NCBI GenBank assembly: GCA_963665975.1
Contig: OY762508.1
Coordinates: forward strand, 1,984,001-2,048,000
Direction: 5' to 3'
Source of the DNA: G963665975 sp963665975
GTDB lineage: Bacteria; Bacteroidota; Rhodothermia; Rhodothermales; Bin80
DNA: 64,000 nucleotides
Part shown: positions 15,841 through 23,875 of the stretch, one piece after another
How the letters are laid out: each line of letters starts with the position of its first letter
Numbering within the stretch: position 1 is the stretch's first letter
The notes under the pieces: model-generated
What the model was told of the DNA's origin: nothing
The model's database searches: none
What the model saw: only the letters and a program-made list of their open reading frames with translations
Translations under genes and position numbers: made by a program

Positions 15841-17331
15841 TCACTCCCGGCGCCGCAACCACGGGCTGCCACCCGCCACGTGCATGGTGCCGTCCGCCAC
15901 AGGCTGTTGCATGCGTACAAGCACGGCGGCCACCGCCGCTGCGCGCTCTACCTGCGACTCCAATGGTCCAAGTACCGATGGATCCCAGTGCTCCTCCACA
16001 AACCGCGTCGAGTAATTGCCGCGCCGGAAGGCGTCCGTCTCCAGAACATACCGGCAGAACGGAATCGTAGTCTTTACCCCTGCAATTTCGTACTCGCCCA
16101 GTGCGCGTTGCATGCGACGTAGCGCCTCGTCACGTGTCGGCCCCCATGTCGACACTTTCGATATCATCGGATCATAGTGCAAGAGTACCCGTGAGGCCTC
16201 CTCTACGCCCGCGTCCACGCGCACGCCGGGACCCGAGGGTGCTGCGTGACGCACGAGCAGGCCCGGATCCGGCAAGAACCCGCTGGCAGGGTCCTCCGCG
16301 TATACACGGCACTCTATCGCATGCCCCCGAAGTGTGAGGTCCTCCTGGTTATACCCCAGCGCGGCCCCTTCGGCTATTCGCAATTGCTCTGCCACCAAAT
16401 CAATTCCCGTCACCCATTCCGTCACGGGATGCTCCACCTGCAGACGCGTATTCATCTCCATGAAATAGTAGTTCATCTCTGCGTCTACAAGAAATTCCAC
16501 CGTGCCGGCGTTCACGTACCCGCAAGCGCGGGCCGCTTGCACCGCTGTTGCGCCCATACGCGCACGGATTTCTGGTGTCAGCACGGACGATGGCGCCTCT
16601 TCGATTACTTTTTGATGGCGCCGCTGAATGGAGCATTCCCGCTCGAACAGGTGCACCATTCCACCATGCGCGTCACAAAGCACCTGGAATTCGATGTGGC
16701 GCGGCTGCTCGATATATTTTTCGACAAACACCCGCCCGTCCGCGAAAGCGGACTGCGCCTCACGTTGCGCCAACTCCAGTGCCCTCCGGATATCGCCCGG
16801 GCGCTCCACGACGCGCATCCCCTTGCCGCCGCCTCCCGCCGCCGCCTTTGTGATTACGGGATAGCCGACGCGTTCCGCAAAACGGGCAACTTCCCTTTCA
16901 TCATCAACTGCTCCCTCCGTACCCGGCACCACCGGGACTCCCGCCGCCTGCATCTTGGCACGGGCCTCGGTCTTGTCCCCCATCGCGCGAATGGCGCCAG
17001 CCGGAGGACCGATAAAGAGCAAGCCCGCCGCGGCACATGCCTCCGCAAATGCAGCATTTTCCGACAAAAATCCGTACCCCGGATGGATGGCGTCGGCTCC
17101 GCTCCGCCGCCCGGCATCCAGAATGTTCTTCATCGAGAGGTACGACGCATGGGACGCGGCAGGACCGATTGGGTGTGCCTCATCAGCCAGGCGCACATGC
17201 AGTGCGCTGCGATCCGGATCGCTGTAAACGGCAACCGTAGCGATGCCCACATCCCGGCAGGTGCGCAGGATGCGCACGGCGATTTCACCGCGATTGGCGA
17301 TCAGCACCTTGGTAATGCGGTCAGCAATCAT
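15841..17331 (-). CDS. accC: Biotin carboxylase subunit of an acyl-CoA carboxylase
   Basis: ATP-dependent carboxylation of biotin, 496 residues. It has the N-terminal pre-ATP-grasp fold (KVLIANRGEIAVRILRTCRD), the glycine-rich ATP loop (KAAAGGGGKGMRVV), FEYIEQPRHIEFQ-like FVEKYIEQPRHIEFQV, the catalytic EMNTRLQVEHPVTE segment and a complete C-terminal domain. No biotin carboxyl carrier domain is fused, so the carrier and carboxyltransferase must be elsewhere. The length is slightly above that of classical AccC and nearer to propionyl/acetyl-CoA carboxylase A subunits, so the acyl-CoA used by the complex is uncertain. Confidence 0.88.
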   Translation of the reverse strand: MIADRITKVLIANRGEIAVRILRTCRDVGIATVAVYSDPDRSALHVRLADEAHPIGPAASHASYLSMKNILDAGRRSGADAIHPGYGFLSENAAFAEACAAAGLLFIGPPAGAIRAMGDKTEARAKMQAAGVPVVPGTEGAVDDEREVARFAERVGYPVITKAAAGGGGKGMRVVERPGDIRRALELAQREAQSAFADGRVFVEKYIEQPRHIEFQVLCDAHGGMVHLFERECSIQRRHQKVIEEAPSSVLTPEIRARMGATAVQAARACGYVNAGTVEFLVDAEMNYYFMEMNTRLQVEHPVTEWVTGIDLVAEQLRIAEGAALGYNQEDLTLRGHAIECRVYAEDPASGFLPDPGLLVRHAAPSGPGVRVDAGVEEASRVLLHYDPMISKVSTWGPTRDEALRRMQRALGEYEIAGVKTTIPFCRYVLETDAFRRGNYSTRFVEEHWDPSVLGPLESQVERAAAVAAVLVRMQQPVADGTMHVAGGSPWLRRRE

Positions 17332-17513
17332 CGAACTGATGTGGTGCGGGCTGCTCGTACCATAAGGAATTCACTCCCGGCGAATCCGCACACGCCCAAC
17401 GCACGTATCTGCCGGAATACACCGGGGACTCGTAACTTCTGTGGGTCGGTGTCCAGGCGACGGCGACCTCGTGCCCGCATAATACGGCTCACGTTCCACA
17501 TAGTAGAGACCAG

Positions 17514-18392
17514 ATGGCCTCGCGCACGCTGAAAGACTACTACAAGGTGCTCGGGATCGAGCGGGAAGCCTCCCACGACGCCATCAAGAAGGCCTATCGG
17601 GCGTTGGCGAAGAAATATCATCCGGACCATAATCCCGACAAGCCGCGCGCCGAGGATCGCTTCAAGGAGGTGCAAGAAGCCTACGATGTCCTGTCGGATA
17701 CCCGCAAGCGCAAGGCATATGACAGGCTACGATCCTTGGGGCGGTTCACCACGCCCAATGGACAGACCTGGCGTCGACGCCCCGACGGGACGATTGTCCG
17801 CGAGACATCGAATCGCGGATCCGCCGATGAAGATCTGTTTAGTGGTGCACTGGAGGAGCTCGGCGCCTTCTTTGGAAAGATTTTTGGCATGGAGCCGAAG
17901 CGCCCGGCGGAAGCGCGCCTGACGCTATCCCTCTCCTTTGAGGAGGCCCTTCACGGCGGTCACAAATCCGTTCGACTTCCAAATGGCAAGCGCGTCCGCC
18001 TCGCCATCCCCCGCGGCGTCCGTGACGGTTTCCGCGTGCGGCTAAAGCAGCGCGCGGACGCCGGCGCCGTCTATGTTACCGTTCGTATTCAAGAGCATTC
18101 TCGCTTCCGGCGAGTGGGCCAGGATCTGACCATAACTGAATCCATCAATTCCCTTGAGGCCATGGTGGGTGTCAAGCGGACCATCCTCAGCCCCTACGGA
18201 GACACCCTTTCGATCCCGATCGCGCCAGGCACACAGTCCGGCGACCAGCTTCGTCTCAAGGGACAGGGCGTGCGGACCGATGCGGAAACGGGTGACCTCC
18301 TCGTCATCGTAGAGGTCACCGTCCCAAAAGATCTCTCACAAGCGCAACGGGACCTGCTGCGAAAGGCTGCAACCAAAGCAGGGCTCCTATAG
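17514..18392 (+). CDS. J-domain co-chaperone, CbpA-like
   Basis: A 292-residue DnaJ-family protein. The J domain occupies residues 1-75 with the HPD triad in KKYHPDHNPDKP. No Cys-rich zinc finger is present, so it is a type II (CbpA/DJLA-like) protein. A Gly-poor linker with Arg/Thr is followed by the two beta-barrel substrate-binding subdomains (LTLSLSFEEALHGGHKSVRL and VEVTVPKDLSQAQRDLL). It would recruit clients to DnaK and stimulate its ATPase. It is divergent from the biotin carboxylase gene. Confidence 0.9.
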   Translation: MASRTLKDYYKVLGIEREASHDAIKKAYRALAKKYHPDHNPDKPRAEDRFKEVQEAYDVLSDTRKRKAYDRLRSLGRFTTPNGQTWRRRPDGTIVRETSNRGSADEDLFSGALEELGAFFGKIFGMEPKRPAEARLTLSLSFEEALHGGHKSVRLPNGKRVRLAIPRGVRDGFRVRLKQRADAGAVYVTVRIQEHSRFRRVGQDLTITESINSLEAMVGVKRTILSPYGDTLSIPIAPGTQSGDQLRLKGQGVRTDAETGDLLVIVEVTVPKDLSQAQRDLLRKAATKAGLL

Positions 18393-18473
18393 GTCATATA
18401 GGAGAATCGAACCGATCAAGCAATCTAGCTGGCTCTCTCGCAGCCTCTACGCACCCAAACCGGAACGGTCTCA

Positions 18474-19115
18474 TCAATCAAGCTCGGCCGACTCACCTGT
18501 GTAGAATTCGCTCGTGCGCCTTGCCGCTGCTCGTGCTGCTTCAGGATCCGTCCCCGCCGCAATCGCCGCTTGACCCCATCGCTCGCTACTGCCGGTGATA
18601 AACGCCTTGCCATCTGGTGAACTGGCGAAGGCGACTGCGTCCGGCATTGACTCAGTCGGGTCCCGGAGGTGTATGGCGAGTGCCCAAAGACCCAACTCCC
18701 AGCCGACGCCAGTCGCCCCAGGCCCATACTCGCCCCAATGGTCCGAAGCGTGCTGGGTGTGCGTGAGTGTAAGCTGCGCCCTGCCAGCGCCTGCCGGCGA
18801 CACACATACTTCCACCCAGCTCACGTCCTTGCCGAACTCCCATGTGATGGCAAAACGCGACAGCCGCTCGCACTCTGTAATCACGCCGCCTGCGTTGCCT
18901 TCCAACTGATACCGACCACCAAGTTCAAGTTCGCCGCTCACTGGAAGAAACCAGTGTTGAATACGCCGGTCATTCGCGACCGCATCCCACAACTCGCGCA
19001 CTGCCGTCGCGTAGCTGCGTGTCAGAGTGACCGCGTAAGCCCGTTGGCCATCGCGTTCAAGCGGCGACACGGCGCGCATTACAGCGCCTAGACTGCCTTC
19101 GACATCGAAGTCCAT
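18474..19115 (-). CDS. SRPBCC domain protein (AHSA1-like)
   Basis: A 213-residue protein with a START-like SRPBCC fold: AYAVTLTRSYATAVRELWDAV begins the first strand and helix, RIQHWFLPVSGELELGGRY and FAITWEFG are typical of the activator-of-Hsp90-ATPase-like bacterial subgroup, and LTLTHTQHASDHW lies on a later strand. Such proteins bind hydrophobic ligands; their roles are mostly unknown. The C-terminal about 40 residues (helical, Ala-rich) extend beyond the fold. It sits convergent with the J-domain gene, at the edge of a decayed region. Confidence 0.8.
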   Translation of the reverse strand: MDFDVEGSLGAVMRAVSPLERDGQRAYAVTLTRSYATAVRELWDAVANDRRIQHWFLPVSGELELGGRYQLEGNAGGVITECERLSRFAITWEFGKDVSWVEVCVSPAGAGRAQLTLTHTQHASDHWGEYGPGATGVGWELGLWALAIHLRDPTESMPDAVAFASSPDGKAFITGSSERWGQAAIAAGTDPEAARAAARRTSEFYTGESAELD

Positions 19116-19163
19116 GTTTTTTCGATTTCATGATTTCGTCTTCAATTATACGAATCTACGCGA

Positions 19164-19760
19164 ATGCAATACGTCGGACAAGGCGCGAAATGGCTCCAAT
19201 CCCGTCAGCACGACAGTGCGCGTTCCCTGCCCACAACACGAACCCCGGGCTTTCCGCACGGGGGATGCACTCCATGCCGTTCATCTTTCGTGACAGGATT
19301 GCATGCGGTATTCCGAAAGTCGCGTTCTGGAGTGGCTGATTTCGGCATACGGCTAAATCCGAGCAGAGACTTGGTGGAAAAACACGTTGACGGTGAAAGA
19401 AACGAGACACTCCTACTCGCCCTGTCGCCTACATGTCCGTGGTGCAGGCAGAGCTATCCTTTCTACAAGACACTAGTCAAACTGAAAGAGTTAAGCGACC
19501 ATCCGATTGTTGTTATCGCGTCCGTGGACACCAGTGCTTCTGCTGTCGTGCAGCAACTACACCTTGAAGCAGCCGGAGTGTTTGCTGATTCCGTGGTGGC
19601 GCTTCCATTGCATGCAGCGGGCATTTCTTCTGTTCCGACCGTGATTCATTTGGACGGACAAGGCGTAGTGCAAAACGTGTGGGTTGGATTCCTGGATGAG
19701 ACACGACAGGGTGCGGTGCTGGCCTCAATAGAGCTTGGCGCCTCACAGTTGATACCCTAG
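19164..19760 (+). pseudogene. Thioredoxin-like protein with abnormal N-terminus, probably truncated
   Basis: The frame encodes 198 residues, but only the region from about residue 70 looks like a protein family: a thioredoxin fold with the redox motif CPWC in LLLALSPTCPWCRQSYPFY, the cis-proline segment GISSVPTVIHLDGQG and a terminal helix. Residues 1-65 are Arg/Ser/Pro-rich without the expected first strand or the membrane anchor or signal peptide that TlpA/MauD-like proteins normally carry. I read this as a gene that lost its 5' part by frameshift or deletion. It is next to an IS110 relic. A shorter intact product from an internal start cannot be excluded. Confidence 0.5.
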
Positions 19761-19769
19761 CCCTGCCTG

Positions 19770-19955
19770 TTACTCGCATTGACGGCTTGACAATAGACCT
19801 GTAGGGCTGCTGGCGAGGACGACGCGATTACCTGAAGCCAAGTTGGCCAAGACGCTACCCATTCCAGCAAAAGGGTCGGCCGCTCGACCGCTGGGATTCA
19901 GTGACCCGGCTGCGTTACGCACTGCGGGAGCGAGTAACCTCTTTGTTCGAATCTA
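19770..19955 (-). pseudogene. Methyltransferase-like fragment
   Basis: On the minus strand an open segment of about 60 codons contains SLNPSGRAADPFAGMGSVLA, followed by NRVVLASSPTGLL and then a stop. DPFAGMGS resembles the DPF/xGxG motif of DNA or RNA N-methyltransferases. No start codon, no partner motifs and no further domain are found on either side, so if it is real it is a relic. It lies between the truncated thioredoxin-like gene and the IS110 relic. Confidence 0.3.
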
Positions 19956-19959
19956 CCTT

Positions 19960-20345
19960 ATCGGCAATGGTGTACCGTCATGTGAGTAAGACTTGATAAG
20001 CGGACAGCTCTCTGTGTGGCTAGCTTGAGCGCATCGCGACGCCCAGTCTTGATCCGTTACCTGCGCGCTGAGTAGTGGGAATAAAAGCTATCACCGCACC
20101 CTGGACCCCCAGTCCTGTCAGAAATCGATTGAGGGCAAAACCTCACGACGATGCTTCATAGCAACAACGCGGTTCGCCGTATTTGGCGCGAACACGACGA
20201 ATGACCGTGCGCATCCTAGCCAGATCATCGGCAACTTGAGTCTCCTGGGTGATTTCGCCGGTGGCGGTGTCAAAGACGCACGCAACAATGGAATCCTAAT
20301 GGACGCCCAGCCCGACAAAAAGCAAGTAGGTAGTGAAGACTGTTG
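19960..20345 (-). pseudogene. Relic of an IS110-family transposase (N-terminal part)
   Basis: Reading the minus strand through two stops and one frameshift gives the N-terminal half of an IS110-type DEDD transposase: FVGLGVH-stop-DSIVACVFD near 20270-20322 (normally GLDVHKD), ATGEITQETQVADDLARM, YGEPRCCYEAS-stop-GFALNRFLTGLGV, and in another frame KTGRRDALKLA near 20018-20050. The first catalytic Asp is changed to Gly and stops interrupt the frame, so it is inactive. No C-terminal serine domain or element ends were found. Confidence 0.7.
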
Positions 20346-20445
20346 TGCAGTAACGTTGCACGTGATCGTTCCGGATTGGGTGCGTGACTACTGCGAGCTA
20401 AAAGTTAGCTCTCCCAGTCGGTTCAGTCCCCCCAATAGATCCGGC

Positions 20446-21330
20446 CTACTCCTTGAGCGAATCGTACACAATGCCCACCCACTGGTCCGGCTTCATGAAC
20501 CCGGCGCCCCACTCCGCATCGTAATCCTGCGTAGGCTTCGCCGCGATCACAGCGTCTTTGCTCATACCGCTGTGCACCATGGCCTGGATCTTGTCCCGCA
20601 TGGCAACGAGCACATCCCGGTAGGTCGTAAGCTCTGCCCTGTTGGAGAGCCCGCCATGCCCTGGAATAATCCGCGTCTGATCGTCAGCAAGCGCAATGAC
20701 CTGTTCGGCAGCCTCTATGATACCGTTGATACTGCCCCCACTGGCGAGGTCGACGAAGGGATACCTCCCGCTGAAGTACGTATCTCCCATATGCAGCACG
20801 TTGGCGCGCTTGAAATGAACAATCGCGTCCCCGTCCGTGTGGGCATGCGCCACATGGAAAATGTGAATCTCCTCGTCGTTCCAATGGAACGTCATCGCGT
20901 CAGTAAACGTCACCACGGGCAACGCCCCAGGCGGTGACGCCGGCACTGTGCGGTCAAAGGCCTCCATGAACTGTTCGACGCTCATGCGCGTGCGCACGTT
21001 TTCGTGGGAGACGATCAGCGCTCCCGCACGCCCCATGTTTTCGTTGCCGCCCGTATGATCCCCATGCCAGTGCGTATTGACCACGAAACGCACCGGCTTG
21101 TCATCAAGTCTCCGGATGGCTGCCAGTATGCTGTCCGTAAGAGGAGCGAACTGGTCGTCAATTACAAATGCGCCGTCGCTACCCGTCGAGACGCCGATAT
21201 TGCCTCCCTGCCCGACCAGCATATGTACGCCATCGCCTGCCTTGATGGATTCTATGATAACATCCGTCTGGGCAAAAGCGGGACATGCAAAACCGATGAA
21301 CACGGCCAGTAACAGAACACGAGTGTGCAT
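20446..21330 (-). CDS. Secreted MBL-fold metallo-hydrolase
   Basis: Metallo-beta-lactamase-fold enzyme of 294 residues with a signal peptide (MHTRVLLLAVFIGFACPAFAQ) beginning at the ATG at 21330. That start is supported by an AAGGGGGA ribosome-binding sequence just upstream; the frame itself is open further. Metal ligands: HWHGDH (near residue 88), His in HVAHAHTDGD, Asp/His in VLHMGDTYF and IIPGHGG. The pattern fits the large MBL-hydrolase group that includes quinoprotein-relay and SoxH-like proteins, not classical lactamases; the substrate is unknown. A TATCTTTG box at 21379-21386 could be its -7 element. Confidence 0.87.
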   Translation of the reverse strand: MHTRVLLLAVFIGFACPAFAQTDVIIESIKAGDGVHMLVGQGGNIGVSTGSDGAFVIDDQFAPLTDSILAAIRRLDDKPVRFVVNTHWHGDHTGGNENMGRAGALIVSHENVRTRMSVEQFMEAFDRTVPASPPGALPVVTFTDAMTFHWNDEEIHIFHVAHAHTDGDAIVHFKRANVLHMGDTYFSGRYPFVDLASGGSINGIIEAAEQVIALADDQTRIIPGHGGLSNRAELTTYRDVLVAMRDKIQAMVHSGMSKDAVIAAKPTQDYDAEWGAGFMKPDQWVGIVYDSLKE

Positions 21331-21378
21331 GGGGTCCCCCTTGGTAGGAAAAGTCGAAAACAGCTGAGCGTGCTGCGC

Positions 21379-21386
21379 CAAAGATA
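21379..21386 (-). promoter_or_regulatory. Possible -7 promoter box of the metallo-hydrolase gene
   Basis: The minus strand reads TATCTTTG, an exact fit to the Bacteroidota -7 consensus TAnnTTTG, about 50 bases upstream of the start codon. A convincing -33 box is not seen at the expected distance, so confidence is limited. Confidence 0.35.
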
Positions 21387-21480
21387 GGCCTCAAGCAACC
21401 TGTCATGCACGCATCAACTGTCCAGGAAGCAGTAAACCCGCAATTCCAACAGCCCCGTGACGCGAGAGACCTGCTCTGAC

Positions 21481-22014
21481 CTATTCCTGGCCTTCGTCTT
21501 CTTCCCCCGTCCGCTGCCCGAGTTCACGATCCAGCAGGAACAGACTCGGCCCCTTGTCTCCCACCAGACGCAAGTCGTCAAGGATCGCGCGGGCAGACTC
21601 CTCCTCTTCCAACTGCTCCGTAAGGAACCACTGGAGCAATGGCTGCGAGGCGTAATCGTCCTCTTCGACGGAGACCGCGTACAGTTCGTGAATGCGCGCG
21701 GTGATGTATTCCTCGTGCTTGAGCACAAGTTCGAAGACTTCCAGTGGCGTTTCGGCATCGAAGGACGGCGTGTCCAGCGCCTTCAGCTCCACCCGGCAAT
21801 CCCGCTGGAGGAGAAAGTCATAGAACTTGAGGGCGTGCTGCGTCTCCTCTTGCCACTGCATACGCAGCCAGTGCGCGAAACCCTTGAGATTCTGTCCGTC
21901 CAGATGCGCCGACATGGCCAGATACAAGTACGCAGAGTCCAGCTCCGCCTTGATCTGATCGTTGATGGCATCCTGCATTCTTGCGGAAACCAGCGACGCT
22001 TTGCTTGTCTTCAT
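21481..22014 (-). CDS. ftnA: Ferritin
   Basis: Non-haem iron-storage protein of 177 residues. The four-helix bundle carries ferroxidase ligands in KAELDSAYLYLAMSAH (first Glu), WQEETQHALKFYDFL (Glu and His pair) and later EEYI and EQLEEEESAR. It has no haem-binding Met position obvious by eye, so it fits bacterial ferritin better than bacterioferritin. A perfect AGGAGG ribosome-binding sequence sits about eight bases before the ATG at 22014, strong for this window. It is divergent from porX. Confidence 0.92.
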   Translation of the reverse strand: MKTSKASLVSARMQDAINDQIKAELDSAYLYLAMSAHLDGQNLKGFAHWLRMQWQEETQHALKFYDFLLQRDCRVELKALDTPSFDAETPLEVFELVLKHEEYITARIHELYAVSVEEDDYASQPLLQWFLTEQLEEEESARAILDDLRLVGDKGPSLFLLDRELGQRTGEEDEGQE

Positions 22015-22292
22015 TGGAAGCCTCCTGTAAGTCCTGGACCATCCGTGACCCGGCAGGGAATTGGTGCGCGGAGTACGGAATGGGACGACAAATGTTCTAT
22101 TCAGGACTATAACGGATGCAATTCCCTACATATTAAATAGGTGGTCGGAACGAAGTATGTACTGGCAGACTTCCATGTGTAATAGATACCCCGAGTAGGC
22201 ACACGGGCCCCTTCATACACGCCATCACAGGAGTCATATTCGTCGCAATCGCTACAAACCCTTGCTGACAAGAACCAACATGATCCGACGTT

Positions 22293-23861
22293 ATGACGAC
22301 ACCGCCGCGCATCCTGTGGGCTGATGATGAAATTGACCTGTTGCGTCCGCATATCCTGTTCCTGAAACAGAAGGGATACGCTGTAACCAGCGTGACCAAT
22401 GGCGCGGACGCCATCGAACGGGTCAGGGATGATTTTTTCGACGTGGTGCTGCTCGACGAGCAGATGCCGGGCCTTGGAGGGTTGGAAACCCTTACCGCGA
22501 TCCGGCGCATCGCGCCCGAAGTGCCGGTTGTAATGGTAACCAAGAGTGAGGAAGAACACCTCATGGAGGAGGCGCTCGGCGGCCAGATCAGTGACTATCT
22601 GACCAAGCCTGTCAACCCGAGCCAGATCCTGCTGACATGCAAGCGCCTGTTGGAGCGCGTCCGGCTGCGTCGTGAGCGGGTATCGCACGACTATTTGATG
22701 CGGTTCAGTCAGATCACGACAGCACTCATGGAGCCGCTTGGGCATGACCAGTGGGTAGAGATCTACCGGGAGCTCGTGCACTATGATGTGGAGTTGGAAG
22801 GAGACGAAGGAGCCCGACAAATCCTGGAGGACCAGTACCATGAGGCCAATCGCACCTTTGGCCGCTTTATCGAAGAGCAGTACGAGGACTGGATCCGAGC
22901 CGTTGATCAGGATGTGCACGCGAATCGGCCCGCGCTGTCCCACGAAGTTATTCCCAAATGGGTGCTTCCACAGGTTACAGGGGCGCGACCAGTGATATTC
23001 TTTGTCATCGACTGCATGCGCTACGACCAGTGGCTGGAATTCGAGCAACTTCTCTATCCGCTCTACACGATGGAGAAGAATTTCCACTACTCGATTCTGC
23101 CGACGGCCACGCCGTATTCGCGTAATGCCATCTTCAGCGGCATGCTGCCCCGCGATATCGCCCGGGCCTACCCCGACATGTGGGCAAAAGGAGAGGACGA
23201 CGAGCACAGCCGCAACCGGAACGAGGAAGAGTTTCTGCGTGGTCTGCTCCGGCGACGACGCCGCAGAGACCTCCGGATGCGGTACGTAAAACTCATCGGC
23301 AAGGCGGATGGGCGGACATTCTCCCGGGAGACGGCGAATTATTTGCAGGCAGATCTGAGTGCGGTCGTGGTGAACTTCGTGGACATCCTTGCTCACAGCC
23401 GCAGCGACTCGGACGTCCTCAAGGAGCTGGCGCCCGACGAGCGCGCCTACCGGGCTGTAACACGCACGTGGTTCGCGCATTCGTGGCTGCTCCAGGCGCT
23501 GAAGGAGTTTGCGCGACACGACTGCACGGTGGTCATTACCACCGACCATGGCGCCATCCGAAGCCTGCATGCGACCAAGGTCAGGGGTGACCGGCACACC
23601 TCGACCGCCCTGCGATACAAGAGCGGCAACAATGTGAAGACCTCCGCCAAGCACGCCATCATCATTCGAAACCCGAAGGCCTATGGCCTGCCTGCAAATA
23701 GCCGGTCGGCCAACTACATCATCGCCAAGGAAGACTTCTACTTCGTGTACCCGACCAATTTTCACCACTATCTGAATCTCTATCGGGACTCCATGCAGCA
23801 TGGCGGCGCTTCCATGGAAGAAATGATCCTCCCTGTCATCACCATGCGACCCAGGCGCTGA
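22293..23861 (+). CDS. porX: PorX-type response regulator with PglZ domain
   Basis: A 522-residue two-domain protein. The receiver domain (residues 5-120) has the acidic pair ADDE, phospho-acceptor Asp55 in LLDEQMP and Lys105 in YLTKPVNP. After a helical linker, residues about 225-520 form an alkaline-phosphatase-superfamily PglZ domain with the metal-site segments VIFFVIDCMRYDQW, TPYSRNAIFSGMLP and ITTDHG. In Porphyromonas and Flavobacterium, PorX with the kinase PorY controls type IX secretion and gliding genes, and its PglZ domain has phosphodiesterase activity. Here it agrees with the T9SS-sorted metallopeptidase at 7.4-9.8 kb. No porY is beside it. Confidence 0.9.
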   Translation: MTTPPRILWADDEIDLLRPHILFLKQKGYAVTSVTNGADAIERVRDDFFDVVLLDEQMPGLGGLETLTAIRRIAPEVPVVMVTKSEEEHLMEEALGGQISDYLTKPVNPSQILLTCKRLLERVRLRRERVSHDYLMRFSQITTALMEPLGHDQWVEIYRELVHYDVELEGDEGARQILEDQYHEANRTFGRFIEEQYEDWIRAVDQDVHANRPALSHEVIPKWVLPQVTGARPVIFFVIDCMRYDQWLEFEQLLYPLYTMEKNFHYSILPTATPYSRNAIFSGMLPRDIARAYPDMWAKGEDDEHSRNRNEEEFLRGLLRRRRRRDLRMRYVKLIGKADGRTFSRETANYLQADLSAVVVNFVDILAHSRSDSDVLKELAPDERAYRAVTRTWFAHSWLLQALKEFARHDCTVVITTDHGAIRSLHATKVRGDRHTSTALRYKSGNNVKTSAKHAIIIRNPKAYGLPANSRSANYIIAKEDFYFVYPTNFHHYLNLYRDSMQHGGASMEEMILPVITMRPRR

Positions 23862-23875
23862 GCGCTTCCGTCATC

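Noticed and set aside
15687..15920. A minus-strand frame just past the biotin carboxylase gene, considered as a frameshifted C-terminus or biotin carrier
   Set aside because: It has no biotinyl-lysine motif, and the carboxylase C-terminal domain is already complete without it.
16246..17532. A 428-codon open frame on the plus strand
   Set aside because: It is antisense to the biotin carboxylase gene and reads as compositionally odd, His/Arg-rich protein.
22107..23801. A 564-codon open frame on the minus strand
   Set aside because: It is antisense to porX, whose two domains are unmistakable; the antisense product has no recognisable motif.
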